A stretch of 64,000 nt of DNA from Haloimpatiens massiliensis (GCF_900184255.1 NZ_LT854640.1:602019-666018); one strand, 5' to 3'; counted from the stretch's first letter, positions 8,437 through 18,398 are shown. The notes: generated by a model from the letters alone, not told the origin. Translations and numbers: made by a program.

Positions 8437-10554
8437 ATGAAGAAAAAAAAGAGCGCCATTCTCTTTATCTTAAGTGTTATTGTTATTTTTTCATTAGCCT
8501 TTATTAGTGCAGAAGGTCTGAAGTTATTTGGGTATGAAATAAAGCCGTTAAGTAAATCTATAAATAAAGGCTTAGACCTTCAAGGTGGAGTTTCTGTAGT
8601 AGAAGAAATTCAAGGAAAAGTTGATCAAAAAACCTTTGATAAGGCTATTGAACTTATTTCAATGAGAGTAAATAAAATGGGTGTAAGTGAAACAGTAGTT
8701 ACAAAGGAAGGAAAAAACAGAATAAGAATAGAAATACCAGGAAAGTTTGATGCTAAAGCAGTTATAGATAGTGTAGTTAAAACTGGTGAATTGAAATTTG
8801 TAGGTCCTGATAAGAAAACAATTCTTACAGGTAAGGATGTAGATAAAGCATCGGCTTATCTAGATGAAACAAATAATCCTACTATTAGTTTGGAATTAAA
8901 TAAGTCTGGTACTAAAAAATTTGCTGAGGGTACAAAAAAATTCCTAGGGCAACCCATAGCCATATATATGGATGATGAAATGCTTACTAATCCTAAGGTA
9001 AATGATGTTATAACTGGTGGAAAAGCGGTAATAACAGGAAGTAAAACATTAGAAGAGGCAACTAGACAGGCTAACATAATAAATTCTGGAGCATTACCTG
9101 TTACATTAAAAACAGTTTCTGCTAAAACTGTAGGAGCTACTTTGGGAGCTACTGCTTTGCCTAAAAGTATAAATGCTGGTCTTGTGGGAATTGCATTGGT
9201 ATTTATATTTATGATTATTTATTATAGATTGCCAGGAATAATAGCAGATATAGCACTAGTACTATATATAGTACTTGTATTACTTGTTTTTTCAGGAATA
9301 GAGGCAACACTAACTCTTTCAGGTATTGCAGGATTCCTTTTAACTGTTGGTATGGCAGTAGATGCTAATGTGCTTATATTTGAAAGAATAAAAGAAGAAC
9401 TTAGGACGGGGAAATCTGTAAAATCTTCTGTTGATGCAGGATTTGATAGAGCTTTATCTTCCATATTAGATTCTAATATAACTACAATTATTGCAGGAAC
9501 AGTACTTTATATGGTAGGATCAGGTACTGTAAAAGGATTTGCTTTAACTCTAATAATTGGTATAGTCATAAGTATACTTACAGCATTAACTGTAACTAAG
9601 TTTTTACTTAAAACTGCTGTAAATATGGGGCTTATTAATAAATCTTCACATTTTGGAGTTAAAAATAGTACTGAAGCTAAAGTTAAACATAAATTTAAAT
9701 TTGTTGAAAGATTTAAAATATGGATAAGTATATCTTTATTGGTTATGGTTGTTGGATTCACAACAATGGGATTTAAAGGATTAAATTTTGGTATAGACTT
9801 TAAAGGTGGTACTCTTGTTCAAATAGAAATGAAAGAAGACTTTGATAAAGCTAAAATAGATAAGATAATAAAGAAATACTCTAACGAATATCAAACTACC
9901 AAAGCTAATAATAATGGAAAAGTTGAACTAGAAATTAAAAGTAACTCACTTGATAGCAATAAAATAGATGGTTTATTTAAAGACATAAAAGCTGAATATA
10001 AAAAGGCTGAATTAACATCTCAAGAAACTATTGGTGCTTCTGTGGGTAATGAGTTAAAAAGAAAAGCTTGGATAGCTGGTGTGTTGGCTACGTTAGCAAT
10101 GCTTTTGTATATAGGTGTTAGATTCGAGTTTAAATTTGGTTTAGCTGCAATAGCGGCGTTGGTTCATGATATACTAATTACAATAAGTATCTATGCTATA
10201 CTTCAGATTCCAGTAAACTCACCTTTTATAGCAGCAATACTAACTATACTGGGATATTCAATTAATGATACCATAGTTATCTTTGATAGAATAAGAGAAA
10301 ATAATAAAAAAATGCGTGGAAAAGATGTGGCTGAGGTAGGAAATGTAAGTATAAGTCAAACTATGACTAGGTCTATAAATACTGTTTTAACTACATTGTT
10401 TACTATAGTAGCTGTGAATGTATTTGTTCCTTCCGTAAGAGAATTTTCTATGCCACTAATAATAGGTATAGTTTCTGGATGCTATTCATCAATATTTATT
10501 GCCAGCCCTGTTTGGGTTATTCTAAAGAAAAAAGTTAAAAAGGCAAAAGCTTAA
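8437..10554 (+). CDS. secDF: Protein translocase subunit SecDF (fused SecD and SecF)
   Basis: SecDF uses the proton-motive force to help pull secreted proteins across the membrane after SecA-driven translocation. This 705-aa protein is one fusion: an N-terminal SecD half with LDLQGG, a large extracytoplasmic P1-like domain and the membrane block AGFLLTVGMAVDANVLIFER, then a SecF half starting near residue 430 with FGIDFKGGTLVQIE and the membrane block GYSINDTIVIFDRIREN. Twelve membrane spans are expected. The fused form is as in Bacillus subtilis. It starts at ATG 8437 after GGAGGGGG and ends at a good terminator. Confidence 0.96.
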   Translation: MKKKKSAILFILSVIVIFSLAFISAEGLKLFGYEIKPLSKSINKGLDLQGGVSVVEEIQGKVDQKTFDKAIELISMRVNKMGVSETVVTKEGKNRIRIEIPGKFDAKAVIDSVVKTGELKFVGPDKKTILTGKDVDKASAYLDETNNPTISLELNKSGTKKFAEGTKKFLGQPIAIYMDDEMLTNPKVNDVITGGKAVITGSKTLEEATRQANIINSGALPVTLKTVSAKTVGATLGATALPKSINAGLVGIALVFIFMIIYYRLPGIIADIALVLYIVLVLLVFSGIEATLTLSGIAGFLLTVGMAVDANVLIFERIKEELRTGKSVKSSVDAGFDRALSSILDSNITTIIAGTVLYMVGSGTVKGFALTLIIGIVISILTALTVTKFLLKTAVNMGLINKSSHFGVKNSTEAKVKHKFKFVERFKIWISISLLVMVVGFTTMGFKGLNFGIDFKGGTLVQIEMKEDFDKAKIDKIIKKYSNEYQTTKANNNGKVELEIKSNSLDSNKIDGLFKDIKAEYKKAELTSQETIGASVGNELKRKAWIAGVLATLAMLLYIGVRFEFKFGLAAIAALVHDILITISIYAILQIPVNSPFIAAILTILGYSINDTIVIFDRIRENNKKMRGKDVAEVGNVSISQTMTRSINTVLTTLFTIVAVNVFVPSVREFSMPLIIGIVSGCYSSIFIASPVWVILKKKVKKAKA

Positions 10555-10574
10555 GGAAACTAGTGATTGCAATG

Positions 10575-10605
10575 GATTCCAGATTTTATCTGGAATCTTT
10601 GTTTT
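10575..10605 (+). terminator. Rho-independent terminator after secDF
   Basis: GATTCCAGAT (10575-10584) and ATCTGGAATC (10588-10597) form a perfect 10-bp stem with a TTT loop and a TTTGTTTT tail. The rest of the gap to 10769 is AT-rich with no gene seen. Confidence 0.9.
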
Positions 10606-10769
10606 GCCAAATAGCGTATATATAAAATAAATATAGAATTAAGTAGTACAAATAGTTTATTTCTACTAGTATACTTATTAGTTCCACATAATCATATAAA
10701 AATATATTTGTCAAAAGTAGTAATATAATTTATAATATACTTGTTTTCTATAGAGTTGGAGGAACTAGT

Positions 10770-11669
10770 ATGAATAAAGTCAGTGATAATGTTAAAATTC
10801 ATAATACACATATTAATAAAGAAATTAAATGTGCGTTAAGCAGAATTGTAAATGCTGTAAACAACAGGGAAAAGATAATAATTTATGGACACTATGATCT
10901 AGATTGCGTTACAGGAGTATCTTTATTAATTTTGATTCTTAGATATTTAAATGCAGATGTAGAATATTATATACCCAGTGAAATAGATGATGACTATGAA
11001 GTAAATAGAAGCATAGTAGATAGTCATATAAAGCTTCTTGGAGCTACTCTCATGATAACTGTAGGTTGTGGAATTAATAGTTATGATGAGGTAGAGTACT
11101 GTAAAAAATTAGGTATAGATGTGATAATAACAGATTTTAAGAAAGCTAGTGATAAAATTCCCAATACTTATGTTTTGAATTACACACAATGTGCGGAATA
11201 TAACGGTACAGCTGTAGGGATTGCTTTTAAGCTAGCTAAAGAAATAGCTAATTATTATAAAATAAATTGTGTACATAAATATATGGATTTAGTGATGTTA
11301 GGTACAGTTTCTAGAGATGTAGCAATAATAGGTGAAAATAGGGATTTTATTATAGAAGGAGTAAAAAGGCTAAAAGTTACAAATAATTATGGATTAAAAG
11401 CTCTTATGAAAGTACATAAAATATTTAAAATAGATATAAATACAATATATAAATTAGTTACTACTGCCATACCTACAGTAAATCCTGTAGGGAAAATGGA
11501 TAATGCAAGAATAGTAGTAGAACTTTTCACCACCTCCAATAGTTATAGAGCTGAACAAATAGCTAAATACTTAAAAAGACAGGTAGAAAATGTAGATGAA
11601 TCTTGTATTGAGTATAAAAATGAAATACATAAACTCAGAACTTTTAGTAAAGACTTGCAATTATTTTAA
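10770..11669 (+). CDS. Degenerate RecJ-like DHH-family protein, probably catalytically inactive
   Basis: The 299-aa protein aligns in pattern with the N-terminal DHH core of RecJ, the 5'-3' single-strand exonuclease, and lies where Bacillus subtilis has recJ (secDF ... recJ-apt-relA). Motif I is kept (YGHYDLDCVTG, His41/Asp43/Asp45) and so is YNGTAVGIAFKLA. The motif II Asp is Gly99 (ITVGCGI), the DHH signature is replaced by Asp122-Phe-Lys (TDFKKA), and the GTVAD Asp is displaced (GTVSRDV). Full RecJ is about 560-800 aa; the DHHA1 and OB domains are missing. The frame is intact with a normal ribosome site (GGAGGA), so it looks like a maintained pseudo-enzyme rather than random decay. A functional RecJ would have to lie elsewhere. 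Confidence 0.75.
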   Translation: MNKVSDNVKIHNTHINKEIKCALSRIVNAVNNREKIIIYGHYDLDCVTGVSLLILILRYLNADVEYYIPSEIDDDYEVNRSIVDSHIKLLGATLMITVGCGINSYDEVEYCKKLGIDVIITDFKKASDKIPNTYVLNYTQCAEYNGTAVGIAFKLAKEIANYYKINCVHKYMDLVMLGTVSRDVAIIGENRDFIIEGVKRLKVTNNYGLKALMKVHKIFKIDINTIYKLVTTAIPTVNPVGKMDNARIVVELFTTSNSYRAEQIAKYLKRQVENVDESCIEYKNEIHKLRTFSKDLQLF

Positions 11670-11758
11670 TCTTTAATATATAATAGTATGTGCATGAAAA
11701 TATAATAATTTTAAATTTGTTCATGCGAAGTTCCAAGGGCGTATTAGGAGGAATTATA

Positions 11759-12277
11759 ATGGAGTTAAAAGAAAAAATAAGAGTAATAGAAGACTTTCCT
11801 AAAGAAGGAATTAGTTTTAAGGATATCACAACGCTACTACAAGATGGCGAAGGGTTAAAATATACTATAGATAAATTTGTAGATTATCTTAAGGATAAAA
11901 ACATAGATATTATTGTGGGACCAGAAGCTAGAGGATTTTTATTTGGAGTACCGGTTGCCTATGAACTTGAAATTGGATTTGTGCCTGTAAGAAAAAAGGG
12001 CAAGCTTCCATTCAAGACTCTAAGTTCAAAGTATGATTTAGAATATGGAAGTGATGAATTAGAAATACATCTTGATTCCATAAAACCAGGACAAAGAGTT
12101 GCAATAATAGATGATTTACTAGCTACAGGGGGTACAATAAATTCTGTTGCTAAATTGGTAGAAAAAGCAGGTGGAACTGTGGCAGCAGCAGGATTTGTTA
12201 TTGAACTTACAGATTTAAGAGGTAGAGAAAAGCTTCAGAACTATCCTGTAATGTCCTTAGTAAAGTACGATATATAG
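11759..12277 (+). CDS. apt: Adenine phosphoribosyltransferase
   Basis: Apt salvages adenine to AMP with PRPP. The start is ATG 11759, 6 nt after TTAGGAGG, giving 172 aa, the standard family length; an open frame reaching upstream to 11690 has no ribosome site. Visible motifs are FPKEGISFKDITTLL, GPEARGFLFG, RKKGKLPF and the PRPP-binding loop VAIIDDLLATGGT. It stands between the RecJ-like gene and relA, as in Bacillus subtilis. Confidence 0.97.
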   Translation: MELKEKIRVIEDFPKEGISFKDITTLLQDGEGLKYTIDKFVDYLKDKNIDIIVGPEARGFLFGVPVAYELEIGFVPVRKKGKLPFKTLSSKYDLEYGSDELEIHLDSIKPGQRVAIIDDLLATGGTINSVAKLVEKAGGTVAAAGFVIELTDLRGREKLQNYPVMSLVKYDI

Positions 12278-12337
12278 ATAGAATTTTAAATTGAAAAATT
12301 CTTTATAATATTATATAATATTAATAAATAATTAACT

Positions 12338-12365
12338 GGCTGGCTTCGACCAGCCTTTGATTTTA
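12338..12365 (+). terminator. Hairpin terminator between apt and relA
   Basis: GGCTGG (12338-12343) pairs with CCAGCC (12350-12355) around a CTTCGA loop and is followed by TTTGATTTT. The relA ribosome site (AGGAGAG) starts right after, so the element could also attenuate relA. Confidence 0.7.
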
Positions 12366-12379
12366 GGAGAGTAATCCAA

Positions 12380-14572
12380 ATGCTTGAGAAATTAATGAGA
12401 AAAATAGACGAAAATTGCACTCATGTAAATAAAGAATGTATAGTTAAAGCGTATAATTTTGCATATAATGCCCATAGTGAGCAGAGAAGGGAATCAGGGG
12501 AACCTTATATAATTCATCCTGTGGAAGTTGCATGTATTTTAGCTGATATGGGATTAGATACGAGTACAATAGCGGCTGGATTGCTTCATGATGTAATAGA
12601 AGATACTGAGTATGACTACGAATTTGTTACAAAGGAATTTAGTGAAGAAATAGCTAGATTGGTAGAAGGTGTAACTAAACTTGGTAAGATTACATATAAG
12701 ACAAAAGAGGAACAACAAGCCGACAATGTTCGTAAGATGCTTTTAGCTATGGCAAAAGATATAAGGGTTATTTTAATAAAGCTTGCAGACAGGCTACATA
12801 ATTTAAGAACATTAAAATATATGCCCATTGAAAAGCAAAAACAAAAAGCAAAGGAAACCTTAGATATTTATGCGCCATTGGCTCATAGATTAGGAATGTC
12901 TAAAATAAAATGGGAATTAGAAGATTTATCTTTCAGATATATAAATCCTAATGAATATTATAGTTTGGTAAGAAAAATATCAGAAAAAAGAGCTGAAAGA
13001 GAAGAATATATAGAGAAAATAACAAAAGAACTATATGGTAAACTTGAAGATTCTGGGATACAATCTGAAATAGAAGGAAGACCAAAACATTTTTATAGTA
13101 TATATAGAAAAATGATAAAGAAAAATAAAACTATAGATCAAATTTTTGATTTGACGGCTATAAGAGTTCTTGTAAATAATGTTAGAGATTGTTATGCTAC
13201 TTTAGGTATTGTTCATACTATGTATAAGCCTATGCCAGGTAGATTTAAAGATTATGTAGCTATGCCTAAACCTAATATGTATCAATCATTGCATACTACT
13301 GTCATTGGACCTCAAGGTAAACCTTTTGAAATACAAATACGTACATATGAAATGCATAGGACTGCTGAATACGGTATTGCTGCGCACTGGAAATATAAAG
13401 AAGGAGATCTTTCAGCACATCAAGAAGACTTAGATTCTAAATTATCTTGGCTTAGAGAAATTCTTGAATGGCAAGATGAAACTTCTGATGCAGAAGAGTT
13501 TATGGAAAGATTTAAAATAGATTTATTTTCAGATGAGGTATTTGTTTTTACTCCTAAAGGAGCAGTTATAAGTTTACCCTATGAATCTACCCCAATAGAC
13601 TTTGCTTATAAAATTCATACGGATATAGGACATAGATGTATAGGGGCAAAAGTAAATGGCAAAATGGTGCCTTTAGATTATCATTTGAGTACTGGTGAGA
13701 TAATTGAAGTTTTAACATCTCCCACACCAAAGGGCCCAAATATACAATGGATTAATATGACAAAGAGTAACCAAGCTAAGAGTAAAATAAGAGCTTGGTT
13801 TAGAAAAGCTAAAAGAGAAGAAAATATAGTAAAAGGCAAAGAATTATTAGAAAAAGAAGCAAAGAGACAAGGATTTAATTTTAAAGAATACGCTAAAGGC
13901 AAGGTTATAGAAAAATTACTATCAAAGTATCACATGAAGGGAGAAGAAGACTTATACGCTTCAGTGGGAGCGGGAGCAACTATACCTTCAGTGGTAGTAT
14001 CTAAACTAGTTGAGTACTACAATAGTGAAGAAAAAAGTAATATTGTTACATTAGAAGAAGAGGAGAAAGAAATAAGTAAATACACCAATAGTAAGGAAAG
14101 TAACAAGCAAAGACAAAATAATTATCCTGGAGTAGTGGTAAAAGGGATGAAGAATTTACTAGTGCGATTTGCAAAATGTTGCAATCCTGTGCCTGGTGAT
14201 GAAATAATAGGATATATTACTAAAGGTAGAGGAGTATCTGTACATAGGAAAGATTGTAAAAATCTAGTTGAACTTGTTCAAAATGAACCTGAAAAAATTG
14301 TTGCTGTAAGTTGGGGTACTTCAGAGGGCGCTTATTATATAGCAGAAATACAGATTAAAGGTGATGATAAACCAGGACTTCTTTCAGAGGTAATGGAAGG
14401 AGTTGTGAAGAGTGGTTTGAATTTGTATGCTGTAAATGCTAAAACTTCAAAAATAGGAACAGCAGTTATTAATGTAAAATTAAAGATAACAAGCAGAGAA
14501 CAATTAGACAATTTAATGAAAAATATAAGAAAATTTAAAGGTGTAACGGAAGTATACAGGGTTAAAAAATAG
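12380..14572 (+). CDS. relA: Bifunctional (p)ppGpp synthetase/hydrolase (RelA/SpoT, Rsh)
   Basis: This enzyme makes and degrades the stringent-response alarmone (p)ppGpp. The 730-aa protein shows all expected domains: an HD hydrolase with LLHDVIEDT (about residues 72-80) and LADRLHNLRTL; a synthetase domain with GRPKHFYSIYRKM and PGRFKDYVAMPKPNMYQS; a TGS domain (VFVFTPKGAVISLP, about residues 388-450); a zinc-finger-like segment RFAKCCNPVPGD; and a C-terminal ACT domain. The intact HD motif indicates that hydrolase activity is retained. Start ATG 12380 after AGGAGAG. dtd follows 29 nt downstream. Confidence 0.96.
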   Translation: MLEKLMRKIDENCTHVNKECIVKAYNFAYNAHSEQRRESGEPYIIHPVEVACILADMGLDTSTIAAGLLHDVIEDTEYDYEFVTKEFSEEIARLVEGVTKLGKITYKTKEEQQADNVRKMLLAMAKDIRVILIKLADRLHNLRTLKYMPIEKQKQKAKETLDIYAPLAHRLGMSKIKWELEDLSFRYINPNEYYSLVRKISEKRAEREEYIEKITKELYGKLEDSGIQSEIEGRPKHFYSIYRKMIKKNKTIDQIFDLTAIRVLVNNVRDCYATLGIVHTMYKPMPGRFKDYVAMPKPNMYQSLHTTVIGPQGKPFEIQIRTYEMHRTAEYGIAAHWKYKEGDLSAHQEDLDSKLSWLREILEWQDETSDAEEFMERFKIDLFSDEVFVFTPKGAVISLPYESTPIDFAYKIHTDIGHRCIGAKVNGKMVPLDYHLSTGEIIEVLTSPTPKGPNIQWINMTKSNQAKSKIRAWFRKAKREENIVKGKELLEKEAKRQGFNFKEYAKGKVIEKLLSKYHMKGEEDLYASVGAGATIPSVVVSKLVEYYNSEEKSNIVTLEEEEKEISKYTNSKESNKQRQNNYPGVVVKGMKNLLVRFAKCCNPVPGDEIIGYITKGRGVSVHRKDCKNLVELVQNEPEKIVAVSWGTSEGAYYIAEIQIKGDDKPGLLSEVMEGVVKSGLNLYAVNAKTSKIGTAVINVKLKITSREQLDNLMKNIRKFKGVTEVYRVKK

Positions 14573-14601
14573 TAAAGTTTATACTTTAAGGAGTGATTTT
14601 A

Positions 14602-15051
14602 GTGAGAGCGGTGGTTCAAAGAGTAAAGTCTTCTTCGGTACAAGTGGAAGGTAAATTGGTAGGGTCTATAGGATATGGTTTAAACGTACTACTAGGAATT
14701 AAAAAAGGTGATGCTTTAGAAGACTTAATATATCTAAAAGATAAAATATTAAATTTAAGAATATTTGAAGATGAAAATGGAAAAATGAATAAGTCACTTC
14801 TTGATGTCAATGGGGAACTTATTATAGTTTCCCAATTTACTTTGTTAGGCGATTGCAGGAAGGGAAGGAGACCAAATTTTATGGAGGCCCTTTCTGGAGA
14901 AGAAGCAGAAGCTTTTTATAAAGAATTTATAAAGTTATGTAAAGCAGAAGTTAAAAATGTTCAATGTGGAGTTTTTGGGGCAGATATGAAAGTAAGTATA
15001 GAAAATGATGGACCTGTAACACTACTTATAGATAGCAAAAAGAACTTTTAA
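14602..15051 (+). CDS. dtd: D-aminoacyl-tRNA deacylase
   Basis: Dtd removes D-amino acids (and glycine from tRNA-Ala) mischarged onto tRNA. I place the start at GTG 14602, giving MRAVVQRVKSSSV, the family N-terminus; a GTG at 14593 overlaps the AAGGAGTGA ribosome site. The 149-aa product is the usual length and has the active-site segments VSQFTLLGDCRKGRRP and the Gly-Pro motif ENDGPVTLLID. It is in the relA-dtd-MBL-hemZ-hisS-aspS run of closely spaced genes. Confidence 0.96.
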   Translation: MRAVVQRVKSSSVQVEGKLVGSIGYGLNVLLGIKKGDALEDLIYLKDKILNLRIFEDENGKMNKSLLDVNGELIIVSQFTLLGDCRKGRRPNFMEALSGEEAEAFYKEFIKLCKAEVKNVQCGVFGADMKVSIENDGPVTLLIDSKKNF

Positions 15052-15065
15052 AAGGAGTGAAATAC

Positions 15066-15668
15066 ATGGAAATAAAGAGAATAGTAGCAGGAATCTATGC
15101 TGCAAATTGTTATGTTATATGGGATGAGACTAATGAAGCTGTGGTTTTAGATCCAGGAGGAGATGTGGACGATATATATCCATTTATACAGTCGAAGGGA
15201 TTAGATGTTAAATATATATTATTAACTCATGGACATAGAGATCATACTGATGGAGTAGATGAATTAAAGGATTTAGTAAAAGCTCCTGTATGTATTAATG
15301 AACGAGACGATATATTGATGCGAAATAATGAATATATGTTTGGAATGCTTAGAAGTGGTAAAGCCGATATAAATATAAGTGATAGTGATGTTTTGCAATT
15401 TGGAAATTGCAAAATTAAATGTCTGGAAACTCCAGGACATACACCAGGAGGTATGAGTTTCTTAATAGGAGATTCAGTATTTACAGGAGATTCATTATTT
15501 GCTATGTCTATAGGAAGAACAGATCTTCCATGGGGAGATTATAATGCGCTTATAAACAGCATAAAAGATAAGTTATTTCAGCTTCCAGATAGTACAAATG
15601 TATATCCTGGACATAGTATGGGAACATCTATAGGATACGAAAAAAATAATAACCCATTTTTTAAATAA
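15066..15668 (+). CDS. MBL-fold (glyoxalase II-like) hydrolase
   Basis: A 200-aa metallo-beta-lactamase-fold protein of the YcbL/GloB-like type. The metal-binding THGHRDHTDG motif is at about residue 56, and ETPGHTPGG, FTGDSLF and YPGHS supply the remaining ligands. The start is ATG 15066, 6 nt after AAAGGAGTG; a GTG at 15057 sits in that site. Its length matches short glyoxalase II-like enzymes that lack the C-terminal substrate domain, so the substrate may be a thioester but cannot be assigned. The gene occupies the yrvJ-like gap between dtd and hisS. Confidence 0.88.
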   Translation: MEIKRIVAGIYAANCYVIWDETNEAVVLDPGGDVDDIYPFIQSKGLDVKYILLTHGHRDHTDGVDELKDLVKAPVCINERDDILMRNNEYMFGMLRSGKADINISDSDVLQFGNCKIKCLETPGHTPGGMSFLIGDSVFTGDSLFAMSIGRTDLPWGDYNALINSIKDKLFQLPDSTNVYPGHSMGTSIGYEKNNNPFFK

Positions 15669-15683
15669 AGGGAGTTTTGAAAA

Positions 15684-17105
15684 TTGAAAGTAAAATTGAA
15701 TAATATTAATTATAGATATCATATATACGGAATAATTAATATATTTTATCAGTGTGAAAATATAGAATTTGTAGAAGAAAATTGGGATATATGTATAAAT
15801 ATTTTTGAAAATGAAGTAGAATGTTATTATGGAGAAGTTAGTGAAAATTTTATTTTTACAATGGATTTAAATTACAAAGATTTTGTTAAAAAATCTCTAT
15901 TTAATTTTTTAACAAAGTATACAGGAAAAATTATGCCTTGGGGTACTTTAACAGGTATACGACCATCTAAAATAGCAATAGGACTTTTAAATAAAGGTAA
16001 GAATGAAAAGGAAATAGTAAAATTTTTTAAGCATACTTATTGTGCTAGGGAAGATAAGGCAAAATTGTGTATAGATATAGGTAAAAAAGAAGAAGCCTTT
16101 ATTAATAAGCATAAGGACAATATAAGTATTTACATAGGAATGCCATTTTGTCCTACTAGATGTCTTTATTGCTCTTTTGCGTCTAATTCTGTAAAGGGTT
16201 GTGGTCAGCTAGTAGAAAATTATATAAAAGCACTAATTATAGAAATGAAAAGAATGAGTGAGTTTATAAGAAAAAAGGGACTAAACATACAGTGTCTTTA
16301 TTTTGGGGGAGGAACACCTACAGCAGTAAGTGATGAACAATTTGCAATTGTTATGGAACAAATATACAAATACTTTATGAACCATTTTAATGTGTGCGAA
16401 TTTACTGTAGAGTGTGGAAGACCAGATAGTATAACCATTAGTAAATTAAAAACTATGAAGAAATATGGTGTAAGCAGAATAAGTATAAACCCACAAACTA
16501 TGAGTGATAATACTTTAAAACTTATAGGAAGAAATCATTCAGCAATGGATGTGGTTGAAAAATTTAATATGGCTAGGGAAATGGGATTCAATAATATTAA
16601 TATGGATATTATTGTGGGTCTTCCTGGTGAAAAGCTAGAAGATGTAATAAACACTTGTAGTGAAATAAAAAAACTAAAACCTGATAGTTTTACAGTGCAC
16701 GGATTGTCTGTAAAAAGAGGGTCAAGACTTCATGAAAATATAGTAAATAAAGAAAGTTATGAAATAGCTAACCAAGAAGAACTAAATAAAATGTTTCAAG
16801 AAACTGTTAAATTGTCTAATAGCTTATCCATGAGTCCATACTATATGTATAGACAAAAAAATATGGTAGGCAACATGGAAAATATAGGATATGTATTAGA
16901 TGGAAAAGAGTGTATTTATAACATACAAATGATAGAGGAAAAACAAACCATAATAGCATTAGGAGCAGATGCTGTATCAAAAATTGTATTTCTAGAAGAG
17001 AATCGATTGGAGAGGTTTGCTAATATAAAAGATGTAAAAGAGTATATAGAAAGACTAGATGAAAAGATTTCTAGTAAGGAAAAATTATTGGACACATTAT
17101 ATTAA
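15684..17105 (+). CDS. hemZ: HemZ-type radical SAM protein (coproporphyrinogen III dehydrogenase family)
   Basis: The 473-aa protein belongs to the oxygen-independent coproporphyrinogen III oxidase-like radical SAM family. It has an N-terminal extension of about 150 residues, as in HemZ, then GMPFCPTRCLYCSF (CxxxCxxC cluster motif), LYFGGGTPTA, NPQTMSD and MDIIVGLPGE. It starts at TTG 15684 after AAAGGGAG. True HemN activity in Clostridium HemZ is unproven; some relatives are heme chaperones. It is tightly placed between the MBL gene and hisS. Confidence 0.87.
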   Translation: MKVKLNNINYRYHIYGIINIFYQCENIEFVEENWDICINIFENEVECYYGEVSENFIFTMDLNYKDFVKKSLFNFLTKYTGKIMPWGTLTGIRPSKIAIGLLNKGKNEKEIVKFFKHTYCAREDKAKLCIDIGKKEEAFINKHKDNISIYIGMPFCPTRCLYCSFASNSVKGCGQLVENYIKALIIEMKRMSEFIRKKGLNIQCLYFGGGTPTAVSDEQFAIVMEQIYKYFMNHFNVCEFTVECGRPDSITISKLKTMKKYGVSRISINPQTMSDNTLKLIGRNHSAMDVVEKFNMAREMGFNNINMDIIVGLPGEKLEDVINTCSEIKKLKPDSFTVHGLSVKRGSRLHENIVNKESYEIANQEELNKMFQETVKLSNSLSMSPYYMYRQKNMVGNMENIGYVLDGKECIYNIQMIEEKQTIIALGADAVSKIVFLEENRLERFANIKDVKEYIERLDEKISSKEKLLDTLY

Positions 17106-17116
17106 GGAGGAAAAAT

Positions 17117-18367
17117 ATGATTATTCAAGCACCTAAAGGTACTAAGGATTTACTACCTTCAGAATCATATAAATGGCAATATATTGAGGAGAAATTTAGA
17201 AACATAGCTTCAACTTTTGGATGCCGAGAAATAAGAACGCCAATATTTGAATACACTGAATTGTTTCAAAGAGGAGTAGGGGAAACTACTGATGTAGTTC
17301 AAAAGGAAATGTACACTTTTAATGATAAAGGTGGAAGAAGTATAACATTAAAAGCAGAAGGAACAGCTCCATCTGTTAGGGCTTTCATTGAAAGTGGGTT
17401 ACATGCAGAAGCGCAGCCTACTAAATTGTTTTACTTTACACCGGTATTTAGATATGAGAATGTTCAAAAAGGAAGATTAAGACAGCACCATCAATTAGGT
17501 ATAGAAATTTTTGGTTCTGATCTAGCTTCTATGGATGCTGAGGTAATAAGCTTAGCTATGAGAGTTTATGAGGAATTTGGAGTTAAAAATTTAACTTTGA
17601 ATATAAATAATATTGGATGTCCAGAGTGCAGAAAGAAATATAATGAAGCTTTAAAGGAATATTTGGATACCAATCTAGATAGTTTATGTGAAACTTGTAA
17701 GACAAGATTTAATAAAAATCCTATGAGAATATTAGATTGTAAAGAAAAGAAGTGCAAGGAAATAGTAAAAAATGCACCAGTTATAATAGATTATGTTTGT
17801 GATGATTGTAAAAATCATTTTGAACAATTGAAAATGTATTTGGATGCATTGGGAATAGGATATAATGTAGATCCTTTAATAGTAAGAGGATTAGATTATT
17901 ATAGTAAAACTGTATTTGAAATAATAAATAATGATATAACCGTTTGCGGTGGTGGAAGATATGATTATTTAATTAAAGAGATTGGCGGTCCAGAAATGCC
18001 CGCAGTGGGATTTGGCATGGGAATAGAAAGGCTTATAATGACCTTAGAGGAGAATGGTATAGAGATACCAAAGCCTAATTACATGGATTTATACATAGGT
18101 TCTATGGGTGAAAAAGGGAAAATAGAAGCTTTTAAATTAGCTAATGTATTAAGAAAAAGAGGATTGAAATGTGATTGTGATCACATGAATAAGAAAGTAA
18201 AAGCTCAAATGAGATATGCAAACAAGGTAGAGGCAGCTTATACTGTTGTATTAGGAGATAGTGAATTAGAAAATAGACAGGCAAAATTAAAGAGAATGAG
18301 TGATGGAGAGCAAATAGATATAAATATAGATAATATTGATGAAATGATAAAAATAATAAGAGCATAA
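17117..18367 (+). CDS. hisS: Histidine--tRNA ligase
   Basis: A class II aminoacyl-tRNA synthetase charging tRNA-His. The 416-aa protein has IQAPKGTKDLLP at the N-terminus, motif 2 (PVFRYENVQKGRLRQHHQ), the histidine-specific VRGLDYYSKTVFE and motif 3 (GFGMGIERLIM), with a C-terminal anticodon-binding domain. ATG 17117 follows AAGGAGG. The insert region has several CxxC pairs (CPECRKKY, CETCKTR, CVCDDCK-like), as in many clostridial HisS. aspS follows at 31 nt. Confidence 0.97.
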   Translation: MIIQAPKGTKDLLPSESYKWQYIEEKFRNIASTFGCREIRTPIFEYTELFQRGVGETTDVVQKEMYTFNDKGGRSITLKAEGTAPSVRAFIESGLHAEAQPTKLFYFTPVFRYENVQKGRLRQHHQLGIEIFGSDLASMDAEVISLAMRVYEEFGVKNLTLNINNIGCPECRKKYNEALKEYLDTNLDSLCETCKTRFNKNPMRILDCKEKKCKEIVKNAPVIIDYVCDDCKNHFEQLKMYLDALGIGYNVDPLIVRGLDYYSKTVFEIINNDITVCGGGRYDYLIKEIGGPEMPAVGFGMGIERLIMTLEENGIEIPKPNYMDLYIGSMGEKGKIEAFKLANVLRKRGLKCDCDHMNKKVKAQMRYANKVEAAYTVVLGDSELENRQAKLKRMSDGEQIDINIDNIDEMIKIIRA

Positions 18368-18398
18368 AACTTCAAAAGATTAAAAGGGAGGATCAAAA

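Noticed and set aside
11690..11758. N-terminal extension of Apt from an ATG at 11690
   Set aside because: There is no ribosome site at 11690, whereas TTAGGAGG stands before ATG 11759 and gives the family's standard length.
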